Of a stretch of DNA of 64,000 nucleotides, positions 21,446 through 30,610 are shown piece after piece (positions within the stretch are counted from its first letter, which is position 1; every line of letters begins with the position of its first letter). The DNA lies in contig JADKAF010000001.1 of assembly GCA_016719295.1 (NCBI GenBank), positions 868,001 to 932,000 of the forward strand, given 5' to 3'. The notes beneath the pieces were generated by a model. The model was given only the letters and a program-made list of their open reading frames with translations. It searched no databases and had not been told where the DNA came from. The position numbers were made by a program, and so were the translations under genes. The stretch comes from Planctomycetota bacterium. GTDB lineage: Bacteria > Planctomycetota > UBA1135 > JADKAF01.

Positions 21446-22006
21446 TTGCTCGAGACCGAAGAACAGCGCCTCTCCGCGCTTGCCGCCGCGACAGCCTCCG
21501 CTGCGCCGGCGATGCCGCGGACCCAGGCCTCGGCCCACGAAGGGCCCGCCGCGCCCTCGGGGGGGAGCGGAGATGCTCCGCGGCGCGACGGCCCGGATCG
21601 GCGCAAGCGCCCGACGCCGATGTTCTCGCGCTACACCTTCTTCGGCGGCCGACGCCACGCCATACGGCGCGAAGGCGAGCGCGAGGGCGCGTTCGTCGAC
21701 CTCTACGGGCCGGGCATCCTGATGCTCGTGCTCCTCGTGGTCGGCCTCAATATCTTCGACTCGTTCTTCACGCTGGTCTATCTCCAGCGCGGCGGCCTCG
21801 AAGCCAATCCGATCGTACAGCTGCTGCTGGACCAGGGCATGGGCACCTTCGTCCTGGTGAAGAACCTGGTGATCGGCTTCGCGCTCTGCATGCTCTGCGT
21901 GTGCAAGAACTTCTCGTACGCGCGCCTCGGCCTGCAGATCGCGATCTGGGTGTACTCGCTCCTCGCCGTGTACCACATCTTCTTGTACAGCCTGGATATG
22001 TTCTGA
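21446..22006 (+). CDS. DUF5658-like membrane protein
   Basis: The protein has 186 residues if it starts at TTG 21446, which has GAGGAA at 21432-21437 with 8-nt spacing; an internal ATG at 21512 is an alternative. The first 75 residues are Ala/Pro/Arg-rich and probably disordered, ending DRRKRPTPMFSRYTFFGG, a lead-in common to this family. Three predicted membrane helices follow: ILMLVLLVVGLNIFDSFFTL, then TFVLVKNLVIGFALCMLCV, then LQIAIWVYSLLAVYHIFL. The conserved-looking NIFDSFFTLVYLQRGGLEANP links helix one to two. No enzymatic function is known. Confidence 0.75.
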   Translation: MLETEEQRLSALAAATASAAPAMPRTQASAHEGPAAPSGGSGDAPRRDGPDRRKRPTPMFSRYTFFGGRRHAIRREGEREGAFVDLYGPGILMLVLLVVGLNIFDSFFTLVYLQRGGLEANPIVQLLLDQGMGTFVLVKNLVIGFALCMLCVCKNFSYARLGLQIAIWVYSLLAVYHIFLYSLDMF

Positions 22007-22037
22007 GCGCCGCTCGCGGCGGAGATCGGGCTTCGAG

Positions 22038-22043
22038 TAGACT
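22038..22043 (+). promoter_or_regulatory. Possible -10 element before the lipoprotein pair
   Basis: TAGACT resembles the other -10 boxes of this window and lies in the spacer after the DUF5658-like gene. It would give a leader of about 70-75 nt to the GTG at 22124. Confidence 0.35.
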
Positions 22044-22123
22044 CGGCCCCGGGTTGGTGGACGGGCGGTGAACACCGCGGGCCCTCCTTGCGGCTCGCGC
22101 TTCCCTCCAGCGCACCGGTACAG

Positions 22124-23191
22124 GTGATCGAGCACGAGCGAAGTCGAGCAACGCGCGCCGCGGCGCAGCGCGCAGGTCTCCGAGCGGCCCTGCTCTCCGG
22201 GCTCGCCGCGGCCTGCGGCCTCTCCGCGTGTCGCTCCGGACCGCCCTCGACCGACGCTCTCCGGGCGTTGCCTCCGGCGCCCTACAAGACGCTGCTCGTC
22301 TTCTCCGCGAAAAGCGTCGAGATGGAGCGCTCGCTCACGGCTTTCTGGCAGCGCTTGGCCGGGCTCCTCCAGTGGTACGGCACCTTCGCCGACCTCGACT
22401 GGATCGAGGCCCACCGCGTCCGCGAGCGCGCGCAGAGCGAGCGGATCGACGAGGGGACCCTGCTGCGCCGTCTCGCCGCTTCGCGCGGCTTCGATCGCGT
22501 GATCTTCGTCTGGCTGGACGCCGGCGAGATCGTGGATCAGGGACCGAACTGGAACGCCGTGCCAGGCGGGATCTCCTGGCTCGGGCTCGGCGTGCCGGGG
22601 TTCTTCTTCAACGACCGCAGCTACTCCGGCGCGTTCGTCGTCGGCACGGACGTGATGGCCGCGGATGGGAACTTGCAGCGACCGCAGCTCCAGCAGGTGG
22701 AGCTCCCGGAGCTGCGCATGAACTTCCTCGAGCGCGGCTTCACGCCGTGGTGCATCGTCGTCCCGCCGTTCCTGCTCGAGGGCGATGCCGAGGACTGGAG
22801 CGCGACCGCGAAGAGCACGGCCGAGGACCAGCTCGTGCGCACGCTGGTCTCGCGCTGGAAGGTTCCGGTGCTCGCGCCGAGCGACGTGCGCTTCCGCTTC
22901 GAGACCGGGAGCTTCGACCACCGCGCCGAGTCCGCGCTGCTCAACTTCACCGTCGAGAGCGACGAGGAGCTCGAGCGCGTCGAGCTCCTGGTGAACGGTG
23001 CGACGCTGGGCCAGTGGGGGCGCGTCGGCCTCTCGCGGCGGCGCGACGAGCTCCCGGGCGGCGGTGTCGCGTATCGCTTCGAGTTCCAGGTGCCGATCGA
23101 GAGCGGCGAAGCGCTCGTGCGCGTCCTCGCGAGCACCGCGAAGGCGCTGCGCACCGGATCCCACGCCCTCCGCCGTGGAGGGCGCTCGTGA
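22124..23191 (+). CDS. Lipoprotein of unknown function
   Basis: With GTG 22124 the protein has 355 residues and a lipobox LSAC with Cys at about residue 36; a TTG at 22088 would add 12 residues and make an unusually long signal peptide. The body contains ELLVNGATLGQWGRV-like beta-sandwich sequence at its C-terminal end, and an N-terminal alpha/beta part with FDRVIFVWLDAG. I do not recognise the family. Its stop overlaps the GTG of the following propeller lipoprotein, so the two are probably made together and may form an envelope complex. Confidence 0.75.
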   Translation: MIEHERSRATRAAAQRAGLRAALLSGLAAACGLSACRSGPPSTDALRALPPAPYKTLLVFSAKSVEMERSLTAFWQRLAGLLQWYGTFADLDWIEAHRVRERAQSERIDEGTLLRRLAASRGFDRVIFVWLDAGEIVDQGPNWNAVPGGISWLGLGVPGFFFNDRSYSGAFVVGTDVMAADGNLQRPQLQQVELPELRMNFLERGFTPWCIVVPPFLLEGDAEDWSATAKSTAEDQLVRTLVSRWKVPVLAPSDVRFRFETGSFDHRAESALLNFTVESDEELERVELLVNGATLGQWGRVGLSRRRDELPGGGVAYRFEFQVPIESGEALVRVLASTAKALRTGSHALRRGGRS

Positions 23192-26100
23192 GCGCGCCTC
23201 GCTCGTTCGTCGCGGCGTTGCTGGCGTGCGCGCTCGGCTGCCTCGCGTCGTGCGGCGGCGGCGTCGTCGCGGTGCTCCTCGGCTCGAGCAGCAGCAGCGG
23301 CGGAGGAAGCGGCGGAGGCGGCGGGGGCGGCGGCGAGCAGGGGAAACCGCTCGTGCGCGAGGTGACGCTGCCGAGCGGCGATGCCTTGCGCGCCTCGATC
23401 CCGATCCGCTTCCTGCTCTCCGATCCGCGCGGCCGGCTCGTCGACGTGCGCCTGCGCCTGTCCCTCGACGGCGGCGCGAGCTTCCCGTACGAGCCGGCGC
23501 TGGATCCGCTCTCGGGGCCGACCAACGGCTTGGCTACGACGCAAGCGGGTACCTGGCACGAAGTGCTCTGGGACAGCGCCACCGATCTGCCCGATGAGCG
23601 CCGCGGCGACTTGCGCGTGCGCGTCACGCCGCTCTTCGACGGACTGCCGATCGGTCCGAACTCCGCCGAGACGCCGACCTTCGCCATCGACAACAGCGCT
23701 CCGCCGCGCGTGCAGCTCCTCTCGGTGCGCTCGGCGAACGGCAGCAGCACCTTGCACAGCATGGTCGAGCTCGAGGTCGCGCTCGAGGACGCCGAGCAGG
23801 ACCCCATCGACCTCGAGCTGCGCGCGAGCCAGAACGGCGCGAGCTTCGCGCTGCTCGACGGCATCGCGGAGAATCTGCGCGGCCTGCCTGCGGGGCCGCT
23901 GGGCAGCCCGGTGACCTACCGCTTCACGTGGAGCTCGGCCGTCGACGTGCCGGGCGAAGCCACCGTGATGTTGCGCGCGGAGGGATTCGATACGCAGCCT
24001 TCCGAGCCTTCCGAGCTCGGGCCCTTCGACGTCGACAACACCACCGCCGAGATCCTCGACTTCGGCCTCGATCCGCTCACCGCGTACGACGTCGTCGAGC
24101 TGAGCTATCGGCTGCGCGACGATGGCTCGGATCTCCTCGATGTCGAGCTCCTCTACTCCGTCGACGGGAGCGATCCCTCGCGCACGGGGACTCTCGCCGC
24201 GGGGCGCGAAGCCGAGCCGCCGCAGGGCCAGAGCTCCTCGCCTCTCGGCGAGCCCCACGTCTTCCTGTGGGACGCGACGCGCGACCTCGGCGTCGGCGCG
24301 CAGACGAGCGCTCTGCGCGTGCGCCTGCGCGCTCGCGATCCGCGCACGGGGATCGCGATCGTCTCCGCGGCGAGCGGCCCGCATGCTTTCGATGGCACGC
24401 GCGTCGCGACCGCCGCGGGCGAGTCCCGGCCGGCGCCGGCCCTGCCGGGAGCGCTCGCGCGCGATCCCGACGGAACGCTGCTCTTCGTCGATCCGAGCGG
24501 CGGAGCGGGACCGCGGATCCTGCGCTTCGATCTCGCGAGCGGTGCCACGAGCACGGTGGCCGGCGGCGGGAACGATCCGGGCGAAGGCGTCCCCGCCCTC
24601 GCGGCGCGCATCGATCCGCGCGCGCTGGCGATCGGCGCGGACGGCGAGGTGTGGTTCCTCGAGGATCTGCGCGTGCGGCGCGTGCGGGGAACGCGTGGAC
24701 CCGATCCACGGGTCGAGACCTACGCGGGGGGCGGGACGTCCACCGCCGACGACGTGGATCGACTGCAAGCCGCGCTCGATCCGCGCGGGATCGCCGTGGA
24801 GAATGCCGGCGCGGTGATCGTGGCCGACGTGGCCAGCGGCGCTCGCCTGCGCCGTATCGATCCCGCGAGCGGGCGCATCGTCTCGCTCGTGCTGCGCGAT
24901 CCCAATGGCCAGCCGGTCGTGCTGAGCGATGTCGGCGACGTCGAGGTCGACGCGCTCGGCAGCCTCTACTTCAGCGAGCCCGCGGCGCATCGCGTGTGGT
25001 TCCGCGACAACGTCGCCGTCGCCAATCGCACCTTCCCGATCGCCGGCGATGGCACCGCTGGCTTCGCCGGCGACGGCGGAGCGGCGACCGCGGCGCAGCT
25101 CGATTCGCCCAGGGAGGTCGCGCTCGATGCGGTGGGGCGCGTGCTCTTCCACGACCTCGGGAACTTCCGCGTGCGCCGCATCGCGAGCGGCACCATCACG
25201 ACGATCCTCGGCGGCGGACCGTCGAGCGCCGATCGCGTGCGCGGAACCGACCTCGAGCTCGCGTTGCGAGGGATCGCGGCGCGCGGTACGCGCGGCGCGT
25301 TCGTCGCGCATGGCGCGGGAAGCTCGGCGCGGCTCTCGGAGTGGAGCGATCTCGATGGGATCGTCCGCGCGCAGCTCGGCGCGGCGGGACCTTCCGCCGT
25401 GGGCGAGCCGCTCTTCCGCGCTCCGCTCGCGGCGCCTTCGGAAGTGCTCGCGTCCGAGCGCGATCTCGCGTTCGCCATCGAGGACGAGCGGCGCATCGTG
25501 AAGCTCGATCGCGCGCAGGGCACCGTGGAGCTGATCGCGGGCTCGGGCGAGCTCGACGCGAGCGGCGACGGCGGCCCGGCGGCGAGCGCCGGAATGAACC
25601 CGGTCGCACTCGCGCGCGACGGCCTCGCTACGCTCTACGCCGCCGATCGCTTGAACGACCGCATTCGCCGCATCGATCTCACGACGGGCGTCGTGGACAG
25701 CGTTCCGCTGGTCCTCGATCCGCAGCTGTATCCGCCGCCGCTCGACCGGCTGCGCCGCCCGAGCTCGATCGCGGTCGATGCCGCTGGCGATCTCTACATC
25801 TGCGATACCGCGCAGCACCGCATCGTGAAAGCCGCGACGGGCACCTTCGCCGCCGAGGTGATTGCCGGCGACGGCGTCGCCGGCCTCTCCGGCGACGGGG
25901 GCCCGGCGGTCTCCGCGCGGCTCGATACTCCGCGCGGCGTCTTCCTCGACGCGGCGGGCAACGTATACGTGCTCGACCAAGGCCGCTCCGGCTCCGATGC
26001 GATGCGCGTGCGCCGCATCGAGCTGCGCAGCGGACGCATCGACACCGTCGCAGGCGGCGGGCCGCTCGAGCCCGACGGCGTCCCGGCGACCCAGGCGCAT

Positions 26101-26463
26101 CTGCGGCGCATCGCGGGCGGCGTCGCCGCGGGCGGAGCCCTGCTCCTGGCGACGCACGGCGCCGGCGATGTCGACGGCTTCGAGCCCCTCTTGGTCGTGC
26201 GCGTCGACCTCACTCGCGATCTGGCCACGCGCGACGCCGGCGTGCTGGATGCCGCGCTGGGCGTCGATGCCGACGGCGTGCCCGCGCGCGACGTGCTCCT
26301 GCGCTCCGTCGCCCGCCTCGCCGTAGGCTTCGACGGCGAGGTCCTCCTCAGCGAACCCGCGCGCGGAACGATCCGCCGCTACGTCCCCGAACCTCTGCAG
26401 CCCTTCCGCGGCTCCGATGACGCTGCCGTCTCGACGGAGCCGATCGCCGCCGAACCTCGATGA
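23188..26463 (+). CDS. NHL-type beta-propeller lipoprotein
   Basis: The protein has 1091 residues. The GTG at 23188 gives a signal peptide ending in the lipobox LASC (Cys22), then a Gly/Ser spacer at about 32-50 that probably lifts the domain off the membrane. Residues about 60-400 are Ig-like beta-sandwich repeats, each ending in the pattern FAIDNSAPPRVQLLSV. From about 410 on, NHL repeats follow: RLDTPRGVFLDAAGNVYVLD, AGDGTAGFAGDGGAATAAQL and similar. No catalytic residues are seen. It overlaps the lipoprotein upstream (GTGA) and the DegT gene downstream (ATGA). It is likely a surface binding or scaffold protein. Confidence 0.85.
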   Translation: MSAPRSFVAALLACALGCLASCGGGVVAVLLGSSSSSGGGSGGGGGGGGEQGKPLVREVTLPSGDALRASIPIRFLLSDPRGRLVDVRLRLSLDGGASFPYEPALDPLSGPTNGLATTQAGTWHEVLWDSATDLPDERRGDLRVRVTPLFDGLPIGPNSAETPTFAIDNSAPPRVQLLSVRSANGSSTLHSMVELEVALEDAEQDPIDLELRASQNGASFALLDGIAENLRGLPAGPLGSPVTYRFTWSSAVDVPGEATVMLRAEGFDTQPSEPSELGPFDVDNTTAEILDFGLDPLTAYDVVELSYRLRDDGSDLLDVELLYSVDGSDPSRTGTLAAGREAEPPQGQSSSPLGEPHVFLWDATRDLGVGAQTSALRVRLRARDPRTGIAIVSAASGPHAFDGTRVATAAGESRPAPALPGALARDPDGTLLFVDPSGGAGPRILRFDLASGATSTVAGGGNDPGEGVPALAARIDPRALAIGADGEVWFLEDLRVRRVRGTRGPDPRVETYAGGGTSTADDVDRLQAALDPRGIAVENAGAVIVADVASGARLRRIDPASGRIVSLVLRDPNGQPVVLSDVGDVEVDALGSLYFSEPAAHRVWFRDNVAVANRTFPIAGDGTAGFAGDGGAATAAQLDSPREVALDAVGRVLFHDLGNFRVRRIASGTITTILGGGPSSADRVRGTDLELALRGIAARGTRGAFVAHGAGSSARLSEWSDLDGIVRAQLGAAGPSAVGEPLFRAPLAAPSEVLASERDLAFAIEDERRIVKLDRAQGTVELIAGSGELDASGDGGPAASAGMNPVALARDGLATLYAADRLNDRIRRIDLTTGVVDSVPLVLDPQLYPPPLDRLRRPSSIAVDAAGDLYICDTAQHRIVKAATGTFAAEVIAGDGVAGLSGDGGPAVSARLDTPRGVFLDAAGNVYVLDQGRSGSDAMRVRRIELRSGRIDTVAGGGPLEPDGVPATQAHLRRIAGGVAAGGALLLATHGAGDVDGFEPLLVVRVDLTRDLATRDAGVLDAALGVDADGVPARDVLLRSVARLAVGFDGEVLLSEPARGTIRRYVPEPLQPFRGSDDAAVSTEPIAAEPR

Positions 26464-27605
26464 GCTCTCACCCGATCGCCCTCGCCGACCCCGCTGCCGA
26501 CCACGCCTCGCTCGCGACCGAGATCGAGAGCGCGGTGCTGCAAGTCCTCCGCTCCGGTCGCTACGTGCTCGGCCCCGAGCACGACGCCTTCGAGCAAGAG
26601 CTCGCCGCGATGCTCGGGACGCCGCACGGCTTCGCCGTCTCGAACGGCTCCGACGCGCTGCTGCTGCCGCTGATGGCGCTCGACCTCGAGCCCGGGGACG
26701 AGGTGATCACCACGCCGTTCACCTTCTTCGCCACGGGTGGAGCGGTGCATCGCGTCGGCGCGAAGCCGGTCTTCGTCGACATCGATCCCGAGACGTGGAA
26801 TCTCGATCCGGCGCGCGTCGCGGAGCGCATCGGCGCACGCACGCGCGTCGTGATGCCGGTGCATCTCTATGGCAAGCCCGCGCCGCTCACGGCGCTGGAA
26901 GCGTTGTGCACGCGCCACGACCTCTGCCTCATCGAGGACGCCGCCCAAGCGATCCTCTCCAAGGTCGACGGGCGGAGCTGCGGCACGGTCGGCCGCTTCG
27001 GCGGCTACTCGTTCTTCCCTTCGAAGAACCTGGGTGCGGCGGGCGAAGGCGGCTACATCGCCGTCCGCGAAGCCGACGACGCCGCGCGCATCAAGGCGCT
27101 GCGCACGCACGGCGAGACGCAGCGCTACCACCATCGCTACGTCGGCGGAAACTTCCGCATGCACGCGCTACAGGCCGCGATCCTGCGCGTGAAGCTGCGG
27201 CAGCTCGAGACCTGGAACGAGCGCCGCCGCCAGAACGCGAAGCGCTATCTCGAGCTACTGCGCGGCACCGGCCTCGACGCGCGCGTCAAGCTCCCGCGCT
27301 GGGAGTGCAACGAGGTCTGGAACGTGCATCAGTTCACGATCGAGGTCGATCGGCGCGACGAGGTGCAGAAGAAGCTCGCCGAGAAGGGGATCGCCACGGG
27401 GGTCTATTACCCCGTGCCGCTGCACCTGCAGGAGTGCTTCGCGTACTTGGGCTACAAGCAGGGCGACCTGCCGCACGCCGAGCGCGCGGCCGCCCGCGTG
27501 CTGTCGCTGCCCGTCGGGCCGCACGTGAGCGCCGCGGATCAGGAGCGCGTCGTGCGCGAGCTCACCGCGGTCCTCGATCACGTGCGCGCCGGCGAGCTGG
27601 TCTAG
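26460..27605 (+). CDS. DegT/DnrJ/EryC1/StrS-family sugar aminotransferase
   Basis: This is a PLP enzyme predicted to transaminate a nucleotide-linked keto-sugar, supplying an amino sugar for the glycan. The protein has 381 residues. It carries SNGSDALLLPLMAL (cofactor phosphate binding), TPFTFFATGG, IEDAAQAIL and the Schiff-base lysine K189 in FFPSKNLGAAGEGG, followed by RTHGE and FRMHALQAAIL. These are the normal landmarks of the family. Its ATG overlaps the preceding propeller gene's stop by 4 nt. Close relatives act on UDP- or dTDP-sugars; which one cannot be told here. Confidence 0.92.
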   Translation: MSSHPIALADPAADHASLATEIESAVLQVLRSGRYVLGPEHDAFEQELAAMLGTPHGFAVSNGSDALLLPLMALDLEPGDEVITTPFTFFATGGAVHRVGAKPVFVDIDPETWNLDPARVAERIGARTRVVMPVHLYGKPAPLTALEALCTRHDLCLIEDAAQAILSKVDGRSCGTVGRFGGYSFFPSKNLGAAGEGGYIAVREADDAARIKALRTHGETQRYHHRYVGGNFRMHALQAAILRVKLRQLETWNERRRQNAKRYLELLRGTGLDARVKLPRWECNEVWNVHQFTIEVDRRDEVQKKLAEKGIATGVYYPVPLHLQECFAYLGYKQGDLPHAERAAARVLSLPVGPHVSAADQERVVRELTAVLDHVRAGELV

Positions 27606-27627
27606 CGCGCGGCCGCGCGCGCACGCC

Positions 27628-29460
27628 GTGTGCGGCATCGCCGGAGTTTGGCGGCGCGATCGCGCGCACGAGGTTCTCCCGGGTGAGCTCGAGCCGATGC
27701 TCGCCGCGCTGCGCTGGCGCGGAGGCGACGGCGAGCGCGTCCTCGCGGGGCGCGGCTTCGGCTGTGCCATCGCGCGCCTCGCGTTGCAGGATCCGCGGCC
27801 CGCAGCGTTGCCGCCGTTCCGGAGGGGGAGCTGGACGCTCGTCGCGAATGGCGAGCTCTGGGATCACGCTCGCGAACGCGCGCGCTTCGAGCGCGCCGGG
27901 CTGAGCTTCGCGACGCAGAGCGATCAAGAGGTGCTCGCGGCGCTCGTTGCGGAGGACCTGCCGCTCGCGCCGCGCACGTGCGGGATGTACGCGCTCGCCG
28001 CGCATGACGCGGATCGCCATCGGTTGATCCTGGAGCGCGACCCGTGGGGCCAGAAGCCGCTCTTCTTCAGCAGGCTCTCGGACGGCGTCGCGTTCGCCTC
28101 GACGCTGCCGGCGCTGCTCGCGCATCCCGAGGTCTCTCGCGAGCTCGACCTCGTCTCGCTCGCCGACGCGCTGAGCTACGGCTACGTGCCGGGCTTGGCC
28201 ACGCCGTTTTGGGCGATCGAGCGCGTGCCGCCGGGCGCTCGCCTCGTCTTCGATGCCGCGAATCCAGCCGGCGTGAGCGCACGATTCGAAGCGGAGCCCG
28301 GCGGTGCGATGGAGCAGCTCGCCGAGAGCTTCGCGAGCGCGGTGCGGAGCCAGCTCGTCGCCGATCGCGAGCGCGCGCTCTTCCTCTCCGGCGGGATCGA
28401 CTCCGCGCTCGTCGCCGCCGCCGCGCGCGACGCCGGCGAACGCTGGCGCTGCGCGCTCACCGCGAGTTTCGAAGACGGCAGCGACGAGCGCGAGCTGGCG
28501 CACGCGACGGCTCGTGCGCTCGGGCTCGAGCTGCAGGAGGTCGCGATCGACGAGAGCGTGCTCGAAGAGCTGCCGCGCCTGACCACGCTCGCCGGAGAGC
28601 CGCTCGGCGACGCTTCGCTGCTGTCGCTGCACCTGCTCGCGCGCGCGGCTCGCGAGCGCGGGGCCGCGATCGCGTTCGGCGGCGATGGCGCGGACGAGTG
28701 GTTCTTCGGCTACGACCGCTATCGCGCGTGGAGCGCACCGCTCGCGCTCGGCGTTGCCGGGGACCTCGCGCACGAAGGCGACGCGCCCGAAGGCGCGCGC
28801 GGGCTCGCGCGCTTCGCGCGCTTGCTCGCGCAGCGCCGCGCGAGCTACCCGGGGCTGCTCCGCAAGGTCGGCGGGCGCACGCTGCGCGCGCTGCTCCGCG
28901 ACGACGCTGTGTATGCGGCGTGGTGCGAACGGCAGCGCGCGCTGGAGGCGGAGCTGCCGCTCGTTCGCGGCTCGGCGGCGAGCGCGGCGCGCTTCGATCG
29001 GCGCTTCTATCTCCCGAACGGCCCGCTCGCGAAAGGCGACCTCGCCTGCCACGCGGCCGGCGTGGAGCTGCGCGCTCCGTTCCTCGATCGGCGTGTGATC
29101 GCGGCGGCACCTCTCGAGGCGGGGCCGTGGTGGCGCCGCGGCAAGCGCGAGCTTCGCTCCTTGGCCCGCGCGCTCGGCCTACCCGCCAGCGTCGCACGAG
29201 CGAAGAAGCGCGGGTTCCGCACACCGCTCGCGACGTGGATCCGGCGCTCCGGCGGCGCCGCGGCTCTCCTCGCACCGCATCGATCCACGCTGGAGTGCCT
29301 GTTCGCCTGGTCTCCGATCGCGCGCTGGATCGACGAGCACGACCGCGGTCGCCGCGATCACGCCACGCGCCTCTATCACACCCTCGCCTGCGCCCACTTC
29401 CTCACCCTCCACGGCACAGAAACGGCTCCAGGCACCTCTCCTGCGCAGTGGGGCGCGTAA
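27628..29460 (+). CDS. Asparagine synthetase-like glutamine amidotransferase
   Basis: The protein has 610 residues. The GTG start is followed directly by Cys, giving the class II glutaminase N-terminus MCGIAGVW with the nucleophile Cys2; LVANGELWDH and PWGQKPLFF follow. The synthetase domain has the ATP PP-loop SGGIDS (residues 254-259) and FGGDGADEWFFGYDRY. AsnB makes asparagine, but AsnB paralogues in glycan clusters (WbpS-like) are thought to amidate sugars. The position between a sugar aminotransferase and glycosyltransferases favours that role; this part is inference. Confidence 0.88.
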   Translation: MCGIAGVWRRDRAHEVLPGELEPMLAALRWRGGDGERVLAGRGFGCAIARLALQDPRPAALPPFRRGSWTLVANGELWDHARERARFERAGLSFATQSDQEVLAALVAEDLPLAPRTCGMYALAAHDADRHRLILERDPWGQKPLFFSRLSDGVAFASTLPALLAHPEVSRELDLVSLADALSYGYVPGLATPFWAIERVPPGARLVFDAANPAGVSARFEAEPGGAMEQLAESFASAVRSQLVADRERALFLSGGIDSALVAAAARDAGERWRCALTASFEDGSDERELAHATARALGLELQEVAIDESVLEELPRLTTLAGEPLGDASLLSLHLLARAARERGAAIAFGGDGADEWFFGYDRYRAWSAPLALGVAGDLAHEGDAPEGARGLARFARLLAQRRASYPGLLRKVGGRTLRALLRDDAVYAAWCERQRALEAELPLVRGSAASAARFDRRFYLPNGPLAKGDLACHAAGVELRAPFLDRRVIAAAPLEAGPWWRRGKRELRSLARALGLPASVARAKKRGFRTPLATWIRRSGGAAALLAPHRSTLECLFAWSPIARWIDEHDRGRRDHATRLYHTLACAHFLTLHGTETAPGTSPAQWGA

Positions 29461-29463
29461 CCT
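29458..29463 (+). promoter_or_regulatory. -10 box of a probable leaderless promoter
   Basis: TAACCT overlaps the stop codon of the AsnB-like gene and lies exactly 7 nt before the ATG of the next glycosyltransferase. The match to consensus is weaker than at the other sites. Confidence 0.35.
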
Positions 29464-29470
29464 ACCGGCC

Positions 29471-30610
29471 ATGCCGCAGCTCGTGCGCATCATCACGCGG
29501 ATGAATCTCGGCGGACCGGCGCGCCAGATCGAGGCGCTGACGCCGCGGCTCTGCGAGCTCGGGTTCGCGACGACGATCCTCTGCGGTCCGCCGATCGAGC
29601 GCGAAGGCGAGCTCGAGGCGGAGGCGCGCGCGGGCGGAGCGGAACTCGTGCGCATCCCGGAGCTCCAGCGCGAGGTGGGGCTCGGCGGCGAGCTCCGCGC
29701 GAGAGGCGCGCTGCGCGCAGCACTCGCGCGTCTGCGTCCGGATCTCGTGCACACGCATACCGCGAAAGCCGGCTGGCACGGGCGCGCGGCCGCGCGCTCC
29801 CTCGGCATCCCTTGTGTGCATACCTTCCACGGCCATCTGCTGCACGGCTACTTCGGTTGCGTGCGCGCTGCTCTCTACCGCGCGATCGAGCGACGCGCTT
29901 CGCGTCGCTGCGCCGCGACGATCGCGGTGTCGCGGCGCGTGCGAGAGGACTTGATCGCGGCGCGCATCGTCGAGGCGCGGCAGTGCACGGTGATCCACCC
30001 GGGCCTCGAGCTCGAACGCTTCTCGATCGCCGCTCGTGCGCCGCTCTTCCCGAGCGAGACGCTGCGCCTGCTCTTCGTCGGGAGACTCGTCGCGGTGAAG
30101 CGCCCGCTCGCGTTCGTCGAGCTCGTCCACGCGCTCCTCCGCGCCGGGATCGATGTGGAAGCGCGCGTGCTCGGCGATGGCCCGCTCCGGGAGGAGATGC
30201 TCGCGCGCAGCGCCGCCCTCGGGCTCGGCGAGCGCTGCCAGCTCCTCGCGCCGACGCGCGAGCCGAGCGAGCACTTCGGCCGCTGCGACGTCGTCGTCGG
30301 GACCTCGGTGAATGAAGGCCTGCCGCTCGCGCTGGTCGAAGCGCAAGCCTCGGGTCGCCTCGTCGTCGCCACCGACGTCGGGGGCGTGCGCGAGGCCGTC
30401 GAGCACGAGCGCACGGGCTTCCTCGTACCGGCGGAGGATCCGCGGGCGTTGCTCGAGGCGCTGCGGCGCGTCGCCCGCGACCGCGAGAGCGCGCGCGAGA
30501 TCGCGGCAGCCGGTCGGACCTCTGCGCTCCTGCGCTTCGCTGCCGCCCGATCCGCGCAGGAGCACGCAGCGCTCTATCGCGAGATCCTCGCGCAAGGAAG
30601 AAGCTCGTGA
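29471..30610 (+). CDS. GT4-type glycosyltransferase
   Basis: The protein has 379 residues. The start MPQLVRIITRMNLGGPARQI has the GT4 acceptor loop; VHTHTAKAGWHGRAAA and HTFHGHLLHGYFG form the block typical of one large GT4 subgroup found in exopolysaccharide clusters. The donor site is TSVNEGLPLALVEAQASG with the EX7E pair. It begins 10 nt after the amidotransferase and overlaps the next gene as GTGA. Specificity is unknown. Confidence 0.91.
   Translation: MPQLVRIITRMNLGGPARQIEALTPRLCELGFATTILCGPPIEREGELEAEARAGGAELVRIPELQREVGLGGELRARGALRAALARLRPDLVHTHTAKAGWHGRAAARSLGIPCVHTFHGHLLHGYFGCVRAALYRAIERRASRRCAATIAVSRRVREDLIAARIVEARQCTVIHPGLELERFSIAARAPLFPSETLRLLFVGRLVAVKRPLAFVELVHALLRAGIDVEARVLGDGPLREEMLARSAALGLGERCQLLAPTREPSEHFGRCDVVVGTSVNEGLPLALVEAQASGRLVVATDVGGVREAVEHERTGFLVPAEDPRALLEALRRVARDRESAREIAAAGRTSALLRFAAARSAQEHAALYREILAQGRSS

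Noticed and set aside
22621..26157. Minus-strand frame of 1178 codons
   Set aside because: It is the antisense of the NHL propeller gene, with repetitive Arg/His/Ala content and no recognisable motif.
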